Positions 28,515 to 40,165 of a DNA stretch of 64,000 bases are shown in pieces. The position numbers and the translations under genes were made by a program. The notes beneath the pieces are model-generated. The model saw only the letters and a list, made by a program, of their open reading frames with translations. It was not told the DNA's origin and made no database searches. The DNA comes from Rhineura floridana (taxonomy: Eukaryota > Chordata > Lepidosauria > Squamata > Rhineuridae), in contig NC_084483.1 in the NCBI RefSeq assembly GCF_030035675.1, forward strand, positions 144,805,425-144,869,424, read 5' to 3'. Within the stretch, counting starts at the first letter, position 1. Every line of letters begins with the position of its first letter.

Positions 28515-29179
28515 ATTACCCTCTTTAACCTTCAGTTTGCCCTGCCAAAGCATGCAGATACCATGTAGGAACTGTGCTAACCTTATTGGCCAGTTTTGGC
28601 TCATCTTCATAGGAAGTTCTTTGTGTAATCAGTTTTTCCTGCGAGTGTTTCTGCTTCAGATTCAGCTGGTACATCTGAACCTACATTCCAAACACCTACT
28701 TCTTGCTTTAAGCCCTAATCTCCCAGCCATCTACTCCATGCTATCCGTGCTCATCCTGCAGACAGACTGATACTGCAACAGACTCAAAACCTTTCTGGAA
28801 CTGTTCCTGCAAACCTTTCTTCCAGTCAGACTCTTCCCAGCCAGGATTTCATAAACCTTAGCCCTGGGATTGCAGAGTTGAAGGGCAGTAGACTTCGGCC
28901 TTTGTCATCAACTAAGGGCCATTGGGATTGAAGAACATCACAGCCGAGGGAAGACCAACCTGGCCCCATCTGTTGGCCAGAGTAGGAACACCTACAGGAA
29001 GTTTGCTTTCCGCCCTCCCTGCCAGAAAGAACATCCAGTCCCAGCTTCCGGATGCCCTGGGATTGCCAAAGCAAGGGGAAAGGGTGCTTTGGTGCCATCC
29101 ATCCACCAGAAGAGCAAAAGCCACCATTTACTATTCCAGCAAGAACACCAGCAAGGGAAGCAAACTTCCTGGTGAAGTT

Positions 29180-31291
29180 TAGACTTATGGCTCTGATCCT
29201 TCCCTGCAGGGGTGGTGGACAGATTAAGATGATCCACCCCCAGAGACTAATAGAATCCACTGGATTTCTCAATGCCCTGGGCGGAGTTCCCAGTAGATAG
29301 AGCAGGTGACTCTGTTGAAGCCGTTGTCAAGCTGTGGAACAACGAGACGTGTTGGGCTCTTAACAAGGTTGCCCCTGAGTGCCCTCTCCAGCATTGTGGA
29401 GCCCAGTTTGCACCTTGGTACACCAGTGAACTAAGGGCAATGAAACAGGCTGGATGACAGCTAGAGCACAGGTGGTGAAAGACATGCTGTGAGGCTGATT
29501 GGACATGAGTAAAATATAATAACCGTGCCTACTGTGTGGCGGTGAAGGTGGCAAAGAAGGCCCACTTAAAAGCTTACTGAGGGGGCTTGACTGAATGGAT
29601 CCAGGGTGTGGTCAACATGTCATTGCGGGCGGGATTGGTTCCAGCCACCCTGAAAGAGGCGGTGATCCGACCACTCCTGAAAAAGCCCACTCTGGACCCA
29701 TTGGTTTGTGACAACTACTGACAGGTTGTAAATACCCTTTTTAGGGAAGGTGATTGAGAGGGTTGTGGCGCAGCAACTGCAAGTACTCTTGGATGAAACA
29801 GATTATCTTGACCCATTCCAGTCTGGGTTCAGGCCTGGTTATGGGACTGAATCGGCCTTGGTCGCCCTGATGGATGACCTTTATCGGAAGAAGGACAGAG
29901 GTAGCGCGATCCTGTTATTCTTACTTGATGTCTCAGTGGCTTTTGATACCATTGACCATGGTATCCTTCTGGGCTGACTTGATGAGATGGGTATTGGAGG
30001 CACTGTTTTATAGTGCTTCCGATCCTATCTCCAGGGTCACTCTCAGAGAATTGCATTGGATGACTGTCTTTTGGCCCCCTGACAGTTGTGCTGTGGGGTG
30101 CCGCAGGGTACCATCTTGTCCCCCATGCTGTTTAACATCTATATGATGCCCTTGGGAGTGGTCATCAGGAGATTTGGGGCAAGCTGTCAGCAGTATGCTG
30201 ACAATATCCAGATCTATTTCTCTGTAACATCTGAATCGGGGAGAGGCCATGCAAGCCCTTGACCGCTGCCTGGACTCGGTGGTGGGCTGGATGAAGGCCA
30301 ATAAACTGAGGGCGAAACTCCTAGTGACACAGAGGCACTGTGGGTTGGTGATTCCCGAGTTCGGATAATTGGTCAGTTGCCTGCTTTGGATGGGGTCGTA
30401 CTCCCTCTGAAAGAGGAGGTCCGTAGTCTAGGGGTGCTCCAGGATCCATCTTTGTTGCTAGAGGCCCAGGTGATCTCCGTGGCTAGGAGTGCCTTTTACC
30501 AACATCGGCAGGTAAGACAGCTGTGGTCATTTCTGGACCGGGATAGCCTGACCACTGTTGTCCACACACTGGTAACCTCCAGGTTGGATTACTGTAATGC
30601 GCTCTATGTGGGGCTGCCCTTGAGGTTGGTCCGGAAGCTGCAGCTGGTGCAAAATGCAGCGGCAAGACTGCTCACTGGGGAAGGGTATTGCCAACATGTC
30701 ACCCCACTACTGAAAGAATTGCACTGGCTGCCCATTTGCTACCAGGCCAAGTTCAAGGTTCTAGTTTTGGTGTACAAAGCCCTATACAGCTTGGGACCAG
30801 GATACCCGAAAGACCGTCTTATCCCTTATATACCCAGTTGATCACTGCGCTCTGCAGGTGAGGGGCTCCTGCAGATACCATCTTATCAGGAGATCTGTTC
30901 CACACAACATAGGAAATGGACCTTTAGTGTGGCGGCACCTACCCTGTGGAATTCCCTCCCCTTAAATATTAGGCAGGCGACATCTCTGCTATCTTTTAGC
31001 CGCCTTTTGAAGACTTTCCTCTTTCAACAAGCCTTTTAAGTTGAGACCTATCCCAGTGTGCGTCTGTGTTGGAATTGCTTTTTAATATATATTTTTTAAA
31101 AACAATATAACGCTTTTTAAAAGATGTTTTAAAAGCTTTAAAAAAATGTTTTTAGAGTTGTTTTGTTTTGGTGTATGTTAGGGTCTGTTTTTATGATGTT
31201 TTGATGTGTTTTTAGCGTTTCTGTTTGCTGCCCTGGGCTCCTGCTGGGAGGAAGGGCGGGATATAAATCAAACAGTAAATAAATAAATAAA
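29180..31291 (+). mobile_element. L2 LINE, 5'-truncated copy A
   Basis: Decayed L2 ORF2 in order: the linker (LNKVAPECPLQHCGAQFAPW YTSELRAMKQAG near 29350-29457), the fingers (LKEAVIRPLLKKPTLDPL), the palm (YLDPFQSGFRPGYGTESALVALMDDL at 29800-29880; YADNIQIYFSV near 30195, the YADD box mutated), and the C-terminus (SRLDYCNALYVGLPLRLVRKLQLVQNAAARL near 30570). Several frameshifts and stops break it. The 3' UTR ends CTCCTGCTGGGAGGAAGGGC GGGATATAAA with an (AAAT)n tail. The 5' limit is approximate. Confidence 0.85.
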
Positions 31292-31292
31292 A

Positions 31293-32512
31293 TAAACTAC
31301 CTCCCGGTCACAAATACCTCCTTTTTAAGGAAGGTGATTGAGACGATTGTGGCATAGCAATTGCAAGTACTCTTGGATGAAACAGATTATCTTGACCCAT
31401 TCCAGCCTGGGCTCAGGCCTGCTTATGGGATTGATTCGGCCTTGGTCGCCCTGATGGATGACCTTAATCGGGAGAAGATCTGTTGGCGGCTTTTGATACC
31501 ATTGACCAGGGTATCCTTCTGGGCCAACTTGGCAAGATGGGTATTGGAGGCACTATTTTACAGTGGTTCCGATCCTATCTCCAGGTTTGTTTTCAGAGAA
31601 TAGCATTGGATGATTGTCTTTTGGACCCCTGGCAGTTGTGCTATGGGGTGCTGAAGGGCACCATCTTGTCCTCCACGCTCTTTAACATCTATATGAATCC
31701 CTTGGGAGCAGTCATCAGGAGATTTGGGGTGAGGTGTCAGCAGTACGCTGATGATACCCAGCTCTATTTCTCTATAACATCTGAATTGCGAGAGGCCGTG
31801 CAAGCCCTGGATCAGTGGCTGGACTCAGTGGTGGGCTGGAGGAGGGCCAATAAACTGAGGGCGAAAATCCTGGCAACACGGAGGTGCTGTGGGTTGGTGG
31901 TTCCCAAGTTTGGCTGCTAAGACAGCTGCAGTCGTTTCTCGACCAGGATAGCCTGACTAGTCCTGTCCATGCACTGGTAACCTCCAGATTGGATTACTGT
32001 AATGCTCTCTATGTGGGGCTTCCCTTGAGGTTGGTCCAGAAGCTGCAGCTGGTGCAAAATGCAGTGACGAGACTGCTCACTGGGGCAGGGTATCACCAGC
32101 ATGTCACCCCACTGCTGAAAAAATTGCACTGGCTGCCCATTAGCTACCGGCCTAAGTTCAAGGTTAGTATAGTGGTGCCTACCCTTTGGAATTCCCTCCC
32201 CTTAAATATTAGACAGGCGGCATCTCTGTTATCTTTTCAGCACCTATTGAAGACCTTCCTCTTTCAACAAACCTTTTAAGTAGACACTTTATCCCAGTCT
32301 GCGTCTGTGTTGGAATTGCTTTTTAAGATGTTTTTAAAGCTTTTTTTTTTTTAAAGATGCTTTTAAAGATGCTTTGTTTTAATATATTTTAAAGCTTGTT
32401 TTTATGATGTTTTAGAGTGTTTTTAGTGTTTTTGTTTGCTGCCTGGGCTCCTACTGGGAGGAGGGGTGGGATATAAATTTAATAAATAAATAGTAAATAA
32501 TAAAATCAGCCT
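31293..32512 (+). mobile_element. L2 LINE, 5'-truncated copy B, head-to-tail with copy A
   Basis: Starts in the palm at the point equal to about 29711 of copy A and repeats it at high similarity. A stretch with [11 protein letters not shown] (catalytic YADD intact, near 31745) lies in a 145-codon frame ending at 31920. Two internal deletions relative to copy A occur near 31915 and 32165. It ends in the same GGGATATAAATTTAATAAAT tail. Confidence 0.87.
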
Positions 32513-32559
32513 GGTCTGAACTGGATATAAATCCCTGCTTGTAAGTTGCCACTTCATTT

Positions 32560-32628
32560 TGGTCTTGAAGAACTGATGTTGGACTCGATAGCCTTATAGG
32601 CCCCTTTCAACTCTACTATTCTATGATC
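32560..32628 (+). mobile_element. CR1 3' terminal fragment (ATTCTATGA tail)
   Basis: GATGTTGGACTCGATAGCCT TATAGGCCCCTTTCAACTCT ACTATTCTATGATCAT is the classic CR1 end with its ATTCTATG-type tail. It is the same subfamily as 32965-34931. Confidence 0.88.
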
Positions 32629-32970
32629 ATACTTCCTAGGGTTGCCAGGTCAGAAGCATCCCTAACCCTGAGATTTCAGGGGCAGGCCCTAATGATGTCA
32701 CAGGGGAGAGACATTAGTGATGCCATTAAGAATGATACATTAAGCATCAACCACAGTTGCTTGGAGCATACAATTCAAAGAAAAAAATTGTCTGATTGGA
32801 AATTAAGATAGAAATCTTAGCTAAAAGATGGAGGCTGGGTAGGGAACGTTTAACCTAGTTTAGTTTAATCTAGTTTACTCACTTCTGCCAAGAAGGGCTT
32901 AAGTGCCCTCAGGCCAGTCACCAAAAGGCCATTGCAGGAAGAAAGGAGCCTAGTGTTGTGGAGATGTTAG

Positions 32971-34206
32971 ATGGGAACATTCAGGAGTAAAGATGGATGC
33001 TGGAGGAGAGCTAATGTTGTCCCTATCTTCAAAAAGGGTAAGAAGGAGGAATCGGGGAACTACAGACCAGTCAGCCTAACATCAATCCCTGGAAAAATTC
33101 TGGAGCAGATTATAAAGCAGCCAATCTGTAAACACCTTGAAATCAATGCAGTGATTACTAGGAGCCAACATGGATTTATCAAGAACAAATCCTGCCAAAC
33201 GAATCTTATCTCATTTTTTTATTGGGTAACCTCCCTTGTAGACTGTGGGAAAGCTGTGGACATAATATATCTCAGCTTCAGCAAAGCTTTTGACAAAGTG
33301 CCCCATGATATTCTGATGAGCAGACTAGCTAAATGTGGGCTGAATGGAACAACTATCAGATGGATCCACAGTTGGCTCCAGAATTGTACTCAAAGAGTGC
33401 TTATCAATGGTTCTTTCTCAAACTGGGCGGAAGTAACAAGTGGGGTACCACAGGGCTCGGTCCTGGGCCCAGTGCTCTTTAACATTTTTATTAACGACTT
33501 GGATGAGGAGGTACAAAGCATACTTATCAAATCTGCAAATGATACAAAGTTGGAGGGCATAGCTAATACCGTGGAAGACAGAAACAAAATTCAAAGGGAC
33601 CTTGATAGGCTGGAGCATTGGGCTGAAAACAACAGAATGAAATTCAACAGGGATAAATGCAATGTTCTATACTTAGGAAAAAGAAACCAAATGCACAGTT
33701 ATAAGATGGGGGATACTTGCCTCAGCAGTATGACATGTGAGAAGGATCTTGGAATTGTCATTGATCACAAGCTGAATATGAGCCAACAGTGTGATGTGGC
33801 TGAAAAAAAGGCAAATGCTATATTAGGCTGCATTAAAGGCAGTTGCTGGCGAGATCACATAACTCCAGTGCTGAAAAAGTTGCACTGGCTACCAGTTGCT
33901 TGCCGGGCCCAATTCAAGGTGTTGGTTTTGACCTTTAAATCTGTACACAGTTTTGGCCAAGCCTATCTGAAGGAGCGCCTCCAGCATCATCAACTATGCC
34001 GCCTAACAAGATCGGCCTCAAAAGACCGCTCTATCCCACCAGTCAAAACAGCTAGACTGGTGAGGACTAGAGAGAGGGCTTTTTCAATTGTGGCCCCCAC
34101 CCTATGGAACTCCCTTCCAAATGATCTCCGCCAGGCCCCCTCTACAATGAGTTTCCACTGGGCCATGAAGACCTGGCTCTTCAGGCAGGCCTTTGGGGTG
34201 GGCTAG
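32971..34206 (+). pseudogene. Chimeric open frame: CR1 reverse transcriptase fused to L2 C-terminus
   Basis: 411 codons stay open across the CR1/L2 junction at about 33837. Residues 1 to about 288 are CR1 reverse transcriptase. The rest is L2 C-terminal sequence (DHITPVLKKLHWLPVACRAQ, VAPTLWNSLPNDLRQAPS, TWLFRQAFGVG) and uses the L2 stop. The fusion keeps frame by chance of the insertion point. With the palm motif changed to SAND it should lack polymerase activity, so I treat it as a fossil. There is no sign of a promoter. Confidence 0.8.
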
Positions 34207-34356
34207 ATTTTAACATCATTGCTTTTAGATTTTAATGTTATTGTACTGATGTGTCATTTTATGCTATTTTGCTTATTTTGTACGTCGCCCAGAGTGACTG
34301 GTTAGCCAGCCAGATGGGCGACTAAGAATCCAATAAATAAAATAAAAATAAAATAA
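33837..34356 (+). mobile_element. L2 3' fragment inserted in CR1
   Basis: About 520 bp of L2 3' end (same subfamily as 15103), ending TTGTACGTCGCCCAGAGTGA ... AGCCAGATGGGCGACTAAGA and an (AATAA)n tail. ATTAA occurs at both edges (33832-33836 and 34357-34361) as a short target duplication. The CR1 reading resumes exactly after it. Confidence 0.9.
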
Positions 34357-34931
34357 ATTAACAGAAGTATAGTTTCCAAATCGTGTGAAGTACTAGTTCC
34401 CCTCTATTCAGCACTGGTTAGGCCTCATCTTGAATACTGCATCCAGTTCTGGTCTCCGCACTTCAAGAAGGATGCAGACAAACTAGAACGGGTTCAGAGG
34501 AGGGCAACAAAGATGATCAGGGGACTGGAAACAAAGCCTATGAGGAGAGACTGAAAGAACTGGGCATGTTTAGCCTGGAGAAGAGAAGACTGAGGGGAAA
34601 TATGATAGCACTCTTCAAGTACATGAAAGGCTGTCACATAGAGGAGGGCCAGGATCTCTTCTCAATTGTCCCAGAGTGCAGGACACAGAATAATGGGCTC
34701 AAATTGCAGGAAGCCAGATTTCAACTGGACATCAGGAAAAACTTCCTAATTGTTAGAGCCATACGACAATGGAATCAATTACCTAGAGAGGTAGTGGGCT
34801 CTCTGACACTGGAGGCATTCAAGAGGCAGCTGGACAGCCATCTGTGGGGAATGCTTTGATTTGGATTCCTGCATTGCACAGAGGATTGGACTCGATGGCT
34901 TTATAGGCCCCTTCCAACTCTACTTTTCTAT

Positions 34932-35129
34932 GATTGTATGCCACTGTGGACAGATTTCTGTGTCCAGAGGATCTAAAAGGGTCTCTTTAAAGCAATCCTA
35001 TTAATACGTTTATAAGCAATAAGTAATGAAGCTTTGGCTTAAGTGCTTGCGTGCATAATGAGTTTTCAATAAAATTTAATGCAGTCTCTGTAAAAGAGAA
35101 AGTTTGCCTGCCTGTAATCGAAAACATGT
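34932..35129. other. Unassigned sequence
   Basis: Short stretch after the CR1 end with no recognised content. Confidence 0.4.
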
Positions 35130-35548
35130 TTTGCTGTAGGAATAAGGGGAAGTCGTGGTTAAGCTAAAGAATTAACCAAAGGTGCAGGAATATTTCACAT
35201 GTCTGGAGGGTGGAATTGGATTGGAATGAATCTCAGAACTTGACACTGGTCACAAGTGTCACAAGATGGGATAAAACCTACCTTAAAGACCACCCAGAAG
35301 GGTTCTGTATGTACCTTATATGGTCATAAGATGCATTACTGGCTATTGATAGGTAAATGATGTATTAATATTAGATAATGTATGTATGACGTATAAAACT
35401 AATATAAAAAGCTATGTAACTGTGATTTAGAGAGGACTGGCTTCCTGAAAGCCTTTCCCTCAAGTGCTTTATTTTTCTGCTGATACTCAATAAACCTCTG
35501 TACTTTGGAGCATTTAACTGGTCTTAAAAGAGTATTTCTTCAACACCC
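35130..35548 (+). mobile_element. Possible solo LTR, unassigned family
   Basis: A TATA-like AATATAAAAAGCTATG, an AATAAA in a GATACTCAATAAACCTCTGT context, and an ending TTTCTTCAACA together resemble the promoter, poly(A) and CA end of a retroviral-type LTR. No start or target duplication could be fixed, so the left limit is a guess. Confidence 0.35.
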
Positions 35549-35559
35549 CTGAAGGCTGC

Positions 35560-35650
35560 AATTCTAAACACACTTACTAAAGGATTAAACGCCATAGAGC
35601 TCAATAGGGCTTACTTCTGAGTAGATATAGTATGGATTGTGCTGTAGGTA
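35560..35650 (+). repeat. Palindromic dispersed repeat (TTACTTCTGAGT family)
   Basis: GGCTGCAATTCTAAACACAC TTACT ... GAGCTCAATAGGGCTTACTT CTGAGTAGATATAGTATGGA TTGTG. Confidence 0.82.
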
Positions 35651-35736
35651 AAGCTTGACTAGGGTTCCTCTGCACATATATCGATATCCAAGTAGGGTTG
35701 GCAACCCCCTGCCTGGAATGCCCTGCCCCTACCTTT

Positions 35737-36846
35737 TATTTATTTATTTATTGCATTTATATACCGCCCCATAGACAAAGCTCTCTGGGCGGTTTACAAC
35801 TATTAAGAACATTAAAAACAAATATACAAATGTAAACCATAAAAACCCATAAAAACCGATAAACAAGTTTAAAAACACACGTTATTCAAATGCTGTTAAA
35901 AATGCCTGGGAGAAGAGGAAAGTCTTGACCTGGCGCCAAAAAGATAACAGGGTTGGTGCCGGGCACACCTCACAACAGACTTCATTCCATAATTTGGGGG
36001 CCACCACTGAGAAGGCCTTCTCCCTTGCTGCCAGCCTCCCAGCTTCCCTCCGAGTAGACACCCAGAGGAGGACTTTTGCTGTTGAGCGTAGTGTACAGGT
36101 AGGTTCATGTCGGGAGAGGCGTTCCATCAGGTATTGTGGTCCCAAGCTGTGTAAGGCTTTATAGGTTAAAAGCAGCACCTTGAATCAGGCTCGGAAACAT
36201 ACAGGCAGCCAATGCAAGCGGGCCAGAATCGCTTTTATATGTTCGAACCATCTGGTCCCTGTTACCAATCTGGCTGCTGCATTCTGCACAAGCTGCAGTT
36301 TCCAAACCGTCTTCAAAGGCATCTTCAAAGTAATCTAGCTTGGAGGTTACCGGAGCATGGACAACTGAAGCCAGGTTATCCCTGTCCAGATAGAAGCGTA
36401 GCTGGGTCACCAACCAGAGTTGGTAGAAGGCACTCCGTGCCACCGAGGCTACCTGAGTCTCAAGTGACAGAGATGGTTCTAGAAGAACCCCCAAGCTACG
36501 AACCTGCTTCTTCAGGGGGAGTGCAACCCTATCCAGGACAGGTTGGACATCCACCATCAGGTCAGAAGAACCACCCACTAACAGCATCTCAGTCTTGTCT
36601 GGATTGAGCCTCAGTTTATTAGCCCTCATCCAGTCCATTGTGGCAGCCAGGCACCGGTTCAGTACATTGACAGCCTCACCTGAAGAGGATGAAAAGGAGA
36701 AATAGAGCTGTGTGTCACCAGCGTACTGATGGCAACACACTCTAAAGCTCCTGCTGACTGCACCCAACAGTTTCATGTAGATGTTGAACAGCATGGGGGA
36801 CAGAACTGACCCCTGTGGAACCCCATACTGGAGAATCCACAGGGCT
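35737..36846 (-). mobile_element. L2 LINE, 5'-truncated
   Basis: Minus strand: starts in the palm (GVPQGSVLSPMLFNIYMKLL GAV), has YAGDTQLYFSF where YADD is expected, then NPDKTEMLLVGG, RSLGVLLEPSLSLETQVASV ARSAFYQL and the C-terminus LLTYKALHSLGPQYLMERLS. It ends with ACCGCCCAGAGAGCTTTGTC ... GGGGCGGTATATAAATGCAA and an (AAAT)n tail. A frameshift near 36330 divides the frame. Same subfamily as 1-828. Confidence 0.9.
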
Positions 36847-37451
36847 GAGCAATGTTTTAACATGGCTGCTCCAAACTTCTTTACAGATTTGACCCTTCAC
36901 TGCAGAAAGAGGCCTGAGAAATGAGTAAAAGTAAGAATATTCTCTACCTTTTTCTGTCTACCCTGTGGGCTGCTATAAACTCACTTTGACAGCCAAACCA
37001 ATTCCACTGAGTAATAATTGACAGAGAGAAAACACTCATGGTTTGGTCTACCTTTACAGGCAGCAGCTTGGGAACAACAATTGCAGCCACACTTCCCTGT
37101 ATGTGAATTCTCTTTTACCACTATTGGGCAAGAAACAAACTATCATGCAACCAACAAGGCACATCATCAGTGGGTTTAAGTGAGTTGAGCTGAACGCATG
37201 GAACCACTGTTGTTGCTTCTATGTATGTAAGGAAGTGAGGTCAGAGGTAAATGAAATGCAAACAGAAAAACAAAAACAAAAGACAGTGATGATTTTCTAA
37301 AGGCAATACCATACCAACCACAATAAGATTCCTATGAGTAAGGCAGAAAACTCAGCATCCCACAACCAGTCAGGGTCCCTAACTAAAAACCAAAACTAAA
37401 AAAATCCTGGCAGCCAATCAGCCAAGGTCACAGAAATCCCCATGCAGCACA
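36847..37451. other. Unassigned sequence
   Basis: No gene or repeat recognised. Confidence 0.4.
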
Positions 37452-37918
37452 ACCTGACCTGGGGTCTGCAGTTAGTGCAGAATGCTGCAGCACGAGCGCT
37501 GACATGAGTGAGACCCTATCAGCGCATAATACCTCTGGGCTGAAATCTACACTGGTTGCTGATTTGCTACCAGGTCAAGTTCAAGGTGTGCTTTCCATGT
37601 TGCGGGTGCCACATCATACTTGTTCTGCTCTTGTAAGAAATCAGTCCTTTAGTATGGCAGCACTTACGCTTTGGAACTCCCTGCCTACAGACATTAGGCA
37701 GACACCTTCATTGTAGTCTTTTCAGCATCTGCTAAAAACATTTTTGTTTAGGCAAGCCTACCCAGACATGTAGAAGCTATTGTGTGTATTACCTGTCTTT
37801 AACTCATTGTTGGTTTTATTATTTTGAATGTTTTTAAATACCTGTCTTTTAACTGTTTTTGCCAAAAAAATGTTTTAATCCCCTCTGTAAACTGCTTTGA
37901 GATTTTTTACAATAAAGA
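37452..37918 (+). mobile_element. L2 LINE 3' end, decayed
   Basis: CTGCAGTTAGTGCAGAATGC TGCAGCACGAGCGCTGAC (LQLVQNAAARAL), CTACACTGGTTGCTGATTTG CTACC (LHWLLICY), AGTATGGCAGCACTTACGCT TTGGAACTCCCTGCC, then a T-rich 3' UTR. Broken by stops. Confidence 0.82.
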
Positions 37919-38025
37919 GGTATATATATGTTGTAAACAAAATACATAAATTTTGGAGTCACTGTGGCGCTTGGGTCTATTTCCACTTTTAGGAACCCTA
38001 TCTCACAGGGTTGTTGAAAAGACTC

Positions 38026-38046
38026 CATATATATACACACACACAC
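38026..38046 (+). repeat. Microsatellite (TA)n(CA)n
   Basis: Short ATATATATACACACACACAC tract. Confidence 0.9.
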
Positions 38047-38282
38047 TGGAGATGTAAAAATACATACACCCCATATAATAGTTTATTGTCAGAACTGGTT
38101 GGTCATTGCAGAACATTTTTTTCAAAAAAACAAAATCAGTATTAGTTTCCTACATAATAAAAACAGTCATACCTAAGTAACACCTGCCTGATTGCTTTTA
38201 AAAAAATATGATTGGAGGAGAAAAGATTTACAACACAAACACAATTCTTTGCTATGTTCACTCAAAAGTCCCATTAATTTAC

Positions 38283-38372
38283 AGCACAATCCTAACCATT
38301 ACTCAAAAGTAAGTCCTATTGAATTCAGTTATGTTTACTCCCGGTATGTGGAATTAGCATTATAACTTTACT
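38283..38372 (-). repeat. Palindromic dispersed repeat (TTACTTCTGAGT family)
   Basis: CAGCACAATCCTAACCATTA CTCAAAAGTAAGTCCTATTG AATTCAGTTATGTTTACTCC, reading as the reverse of the other copies. Confidence 0.75.
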
Positions 38373-39144
38373 CCCAGAAAAGTGAGTATTGGATTAAAGC
38401 TTCATTTTGGGAAGATTTTCAAAACACTGCCCACTTCAACAGCCCAGGAAAATTTAAATTTGTTTGACTCCTACACACAAGAGAGAAAAAGACTGAAAGT
38501 ATATACTTACTCAATTTCAGATAAGCTGGAAAAAACAAGGGCTTTCTAATATTGCAGTGAGGTATAGCTACTGCCTGGGGGTCAACCAATCACAACCCTG
38601 ACTTCACTTATTGGCTACAAACCTGAAAGGGTGGGGTTAAAGCAGCCTGCTATGTGCTCATTTAACAGAAGTTGTGGGGGGGGGAGGCTCACATTTTGGT
38701 GATTATCTTGGGAACCAGACCACTTAGAAACTTACTTTTTTTTAAATGAAAACTGAAAGTCTGGAGATTCAGGTGACTCACCAGGAGACCTGGAGAGGAC
38801 CCCAAGAATCCGGAGTCTCTGGGTGAAAACAGTGGACCTGGCAACCCTACACTTCTGTACCTTTTCCCTCTGCTTCCCATCCCTTGTCTTTGTCTTGTCT
38901 TTTTAGCTTGTAAGCCTGGATGGCACACCCTGTTTTTCCTTTTTATTAATGAGTGCAGTTTTGGGAGGCAACGATTGTCTGGAAAATGGGATTAAAGTTT
39001 AGTAAATAAATAACTATCTCAGAGCTTCCTTCTATGGCTGTGTTCTTAAACATATATTTATCAATATAGACATGCTTTCTTCATTATAGCAGCTCTATAG
39101 GTGCAAATATGTTTAGAAGGGAAACAGATGTAGCATGAAGGAAA

Positions 39145-39318
39145 TGTTTAGCATGGCAGAAGGTTCATAGTGCGTGCTTACATGCACGAGATCCTAGTTT
39201 CTATTCCTCATGTCTGTTAGAACAAGACAAAACTCAGTAGCAGGTTGGGAAAGCAGGTTGGAGAGCTGGTGCCTGTCAGAGTATATCTAACACTGGGCTA
39301 AATAAACCAATGGTCTTT
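39145..39318 (+). mobile_element. Decayed tRNA-type SINE
   Basis: GGCAGAAGGTTCATAGTGCG TGCTTACATGCACGAGATCC TAGTTTCTATTCC recalls the A-box/B-box head of the SINE family at 9209. The end, ACTGGGCTAAATAAACCAAT GGTC, matches its 3' block. Confidence 0.6.
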
Positions 39319-39343
39319 AAGGCACATTACTTTTGGGAAGTAG

Positions 39344-39500
39344 GGCTTAGATCAGTGCTACAAAGCATATGCTTCACATGCAAAAGCTCCTAGGTTGAAT
39401 CGTTGGCTGCAAAAAGGCTTCCAGCAGCCCCTGGAGATACCACCTGCCAGAGCAGGCAATGCTGGACCAGATGGAATAAGGCCCTTCATGTGCTCATGTG
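39344..39500 (+). mobile_element. Decayed tRNA-type SINE
   Basis: CACATGCAAAAGCTCCTAGG TTGAATCGTTGGC (B box), CCTGGAGATACCACCTGCCA and GCTGGACCAGATGGAATAAG G. Second SINE in tandem with 39145-39318. Confidence 0.65.
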
Positions 39501-39714
39501 TTTAATTTGGGTAATTAGAGTCATTGCTATATTCCAAGCATCTCATGCAGACATGAAAAATGGACATGGTGTAAAATACAATGTGTATATGCACTGATAG
39601 GGAAACGTACTGTAATAAGTATGAGGTTGAATTAAATGTATTTTGGGGGTCTCCTTCAAGCCTGTGATCTTATAACTGTAGGACGGCATTTCTGTAGAAA
39701 AGGGGACTGTCAAA

Positions 39715-40165
39715 ACAGTTAGACCAATTTCTTTGTTAAGCAACTAGCCTAGCAAGGACTGTGAAGTATCTGTTTTGTTATGTAGCCTTAGGCCAAGGTG
39801 TTGTAATAAAAGGTGAATAGGTGAAGGTACTTCTGGAAGGTGAGCTAAAATGTCCTTTCCCCTGGGTGGAGGTGATGTCATCACAATGTCAATATATTAA
39901 GGGAGAACAATAGCCAGGCAACCTTGGGCTTGAAGCTAAAAAGACAGAGCTAAAAAGATTTGCTTTCTGTGAGAATCCAAAGTTGTGACTTGGTAGCTTC
40001 TGAGAAACCTAATGGGGGAGCAGGATCTGTTCTTGCTGTGATCCTTCCATGTTATCCTGAGGCAGTTTATATGTAAATAAACTTTATATCAAATAAAATG
40101 CCATAGGGTCTCCAGGGACCCCTCAGTGCCTCATTGCTCAGAGATTGGGGTGTGCATAATGTTAT
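39715..40165 (+). mobile_element. Possible solo LTR, unassigned family
   Basis: ATGTAAATAAACTTTATATC AAATAAAATGCC (poly(A)-like signals), a following GGGTCTCCAGGGACCCCTCA and an upstream promoter-like region resemble an LTR. Ends and target duplication were not found, so this is tentative. Confidence 0.3.

Larger units (their letters stand above)
32965..34931 (+). mobile_element. CR1 LINE, 5'-truncated, carrying an L2 insertion
   Basis: CR1 reverse transcriptase begins near RRANVVPIFKKGKKEESGNY RPVSLTS and runs through the palm (GVPQGSVLGPVLFNIFINDL) to ANAILGCIK at 33836. CR1 resumes at 34357 ([20 protein letters not shown]-like, then FSLEKRRLRGNM) and ends GGACTCGATGGCTTTATAGG CCCCTTCCAACTCTACTTTT CTATGA. 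The catalytic box reads SAND where CR1 normally has FADD, so it would be inactive. The 3' part has a few frameshifts. Confidence 0.9.
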
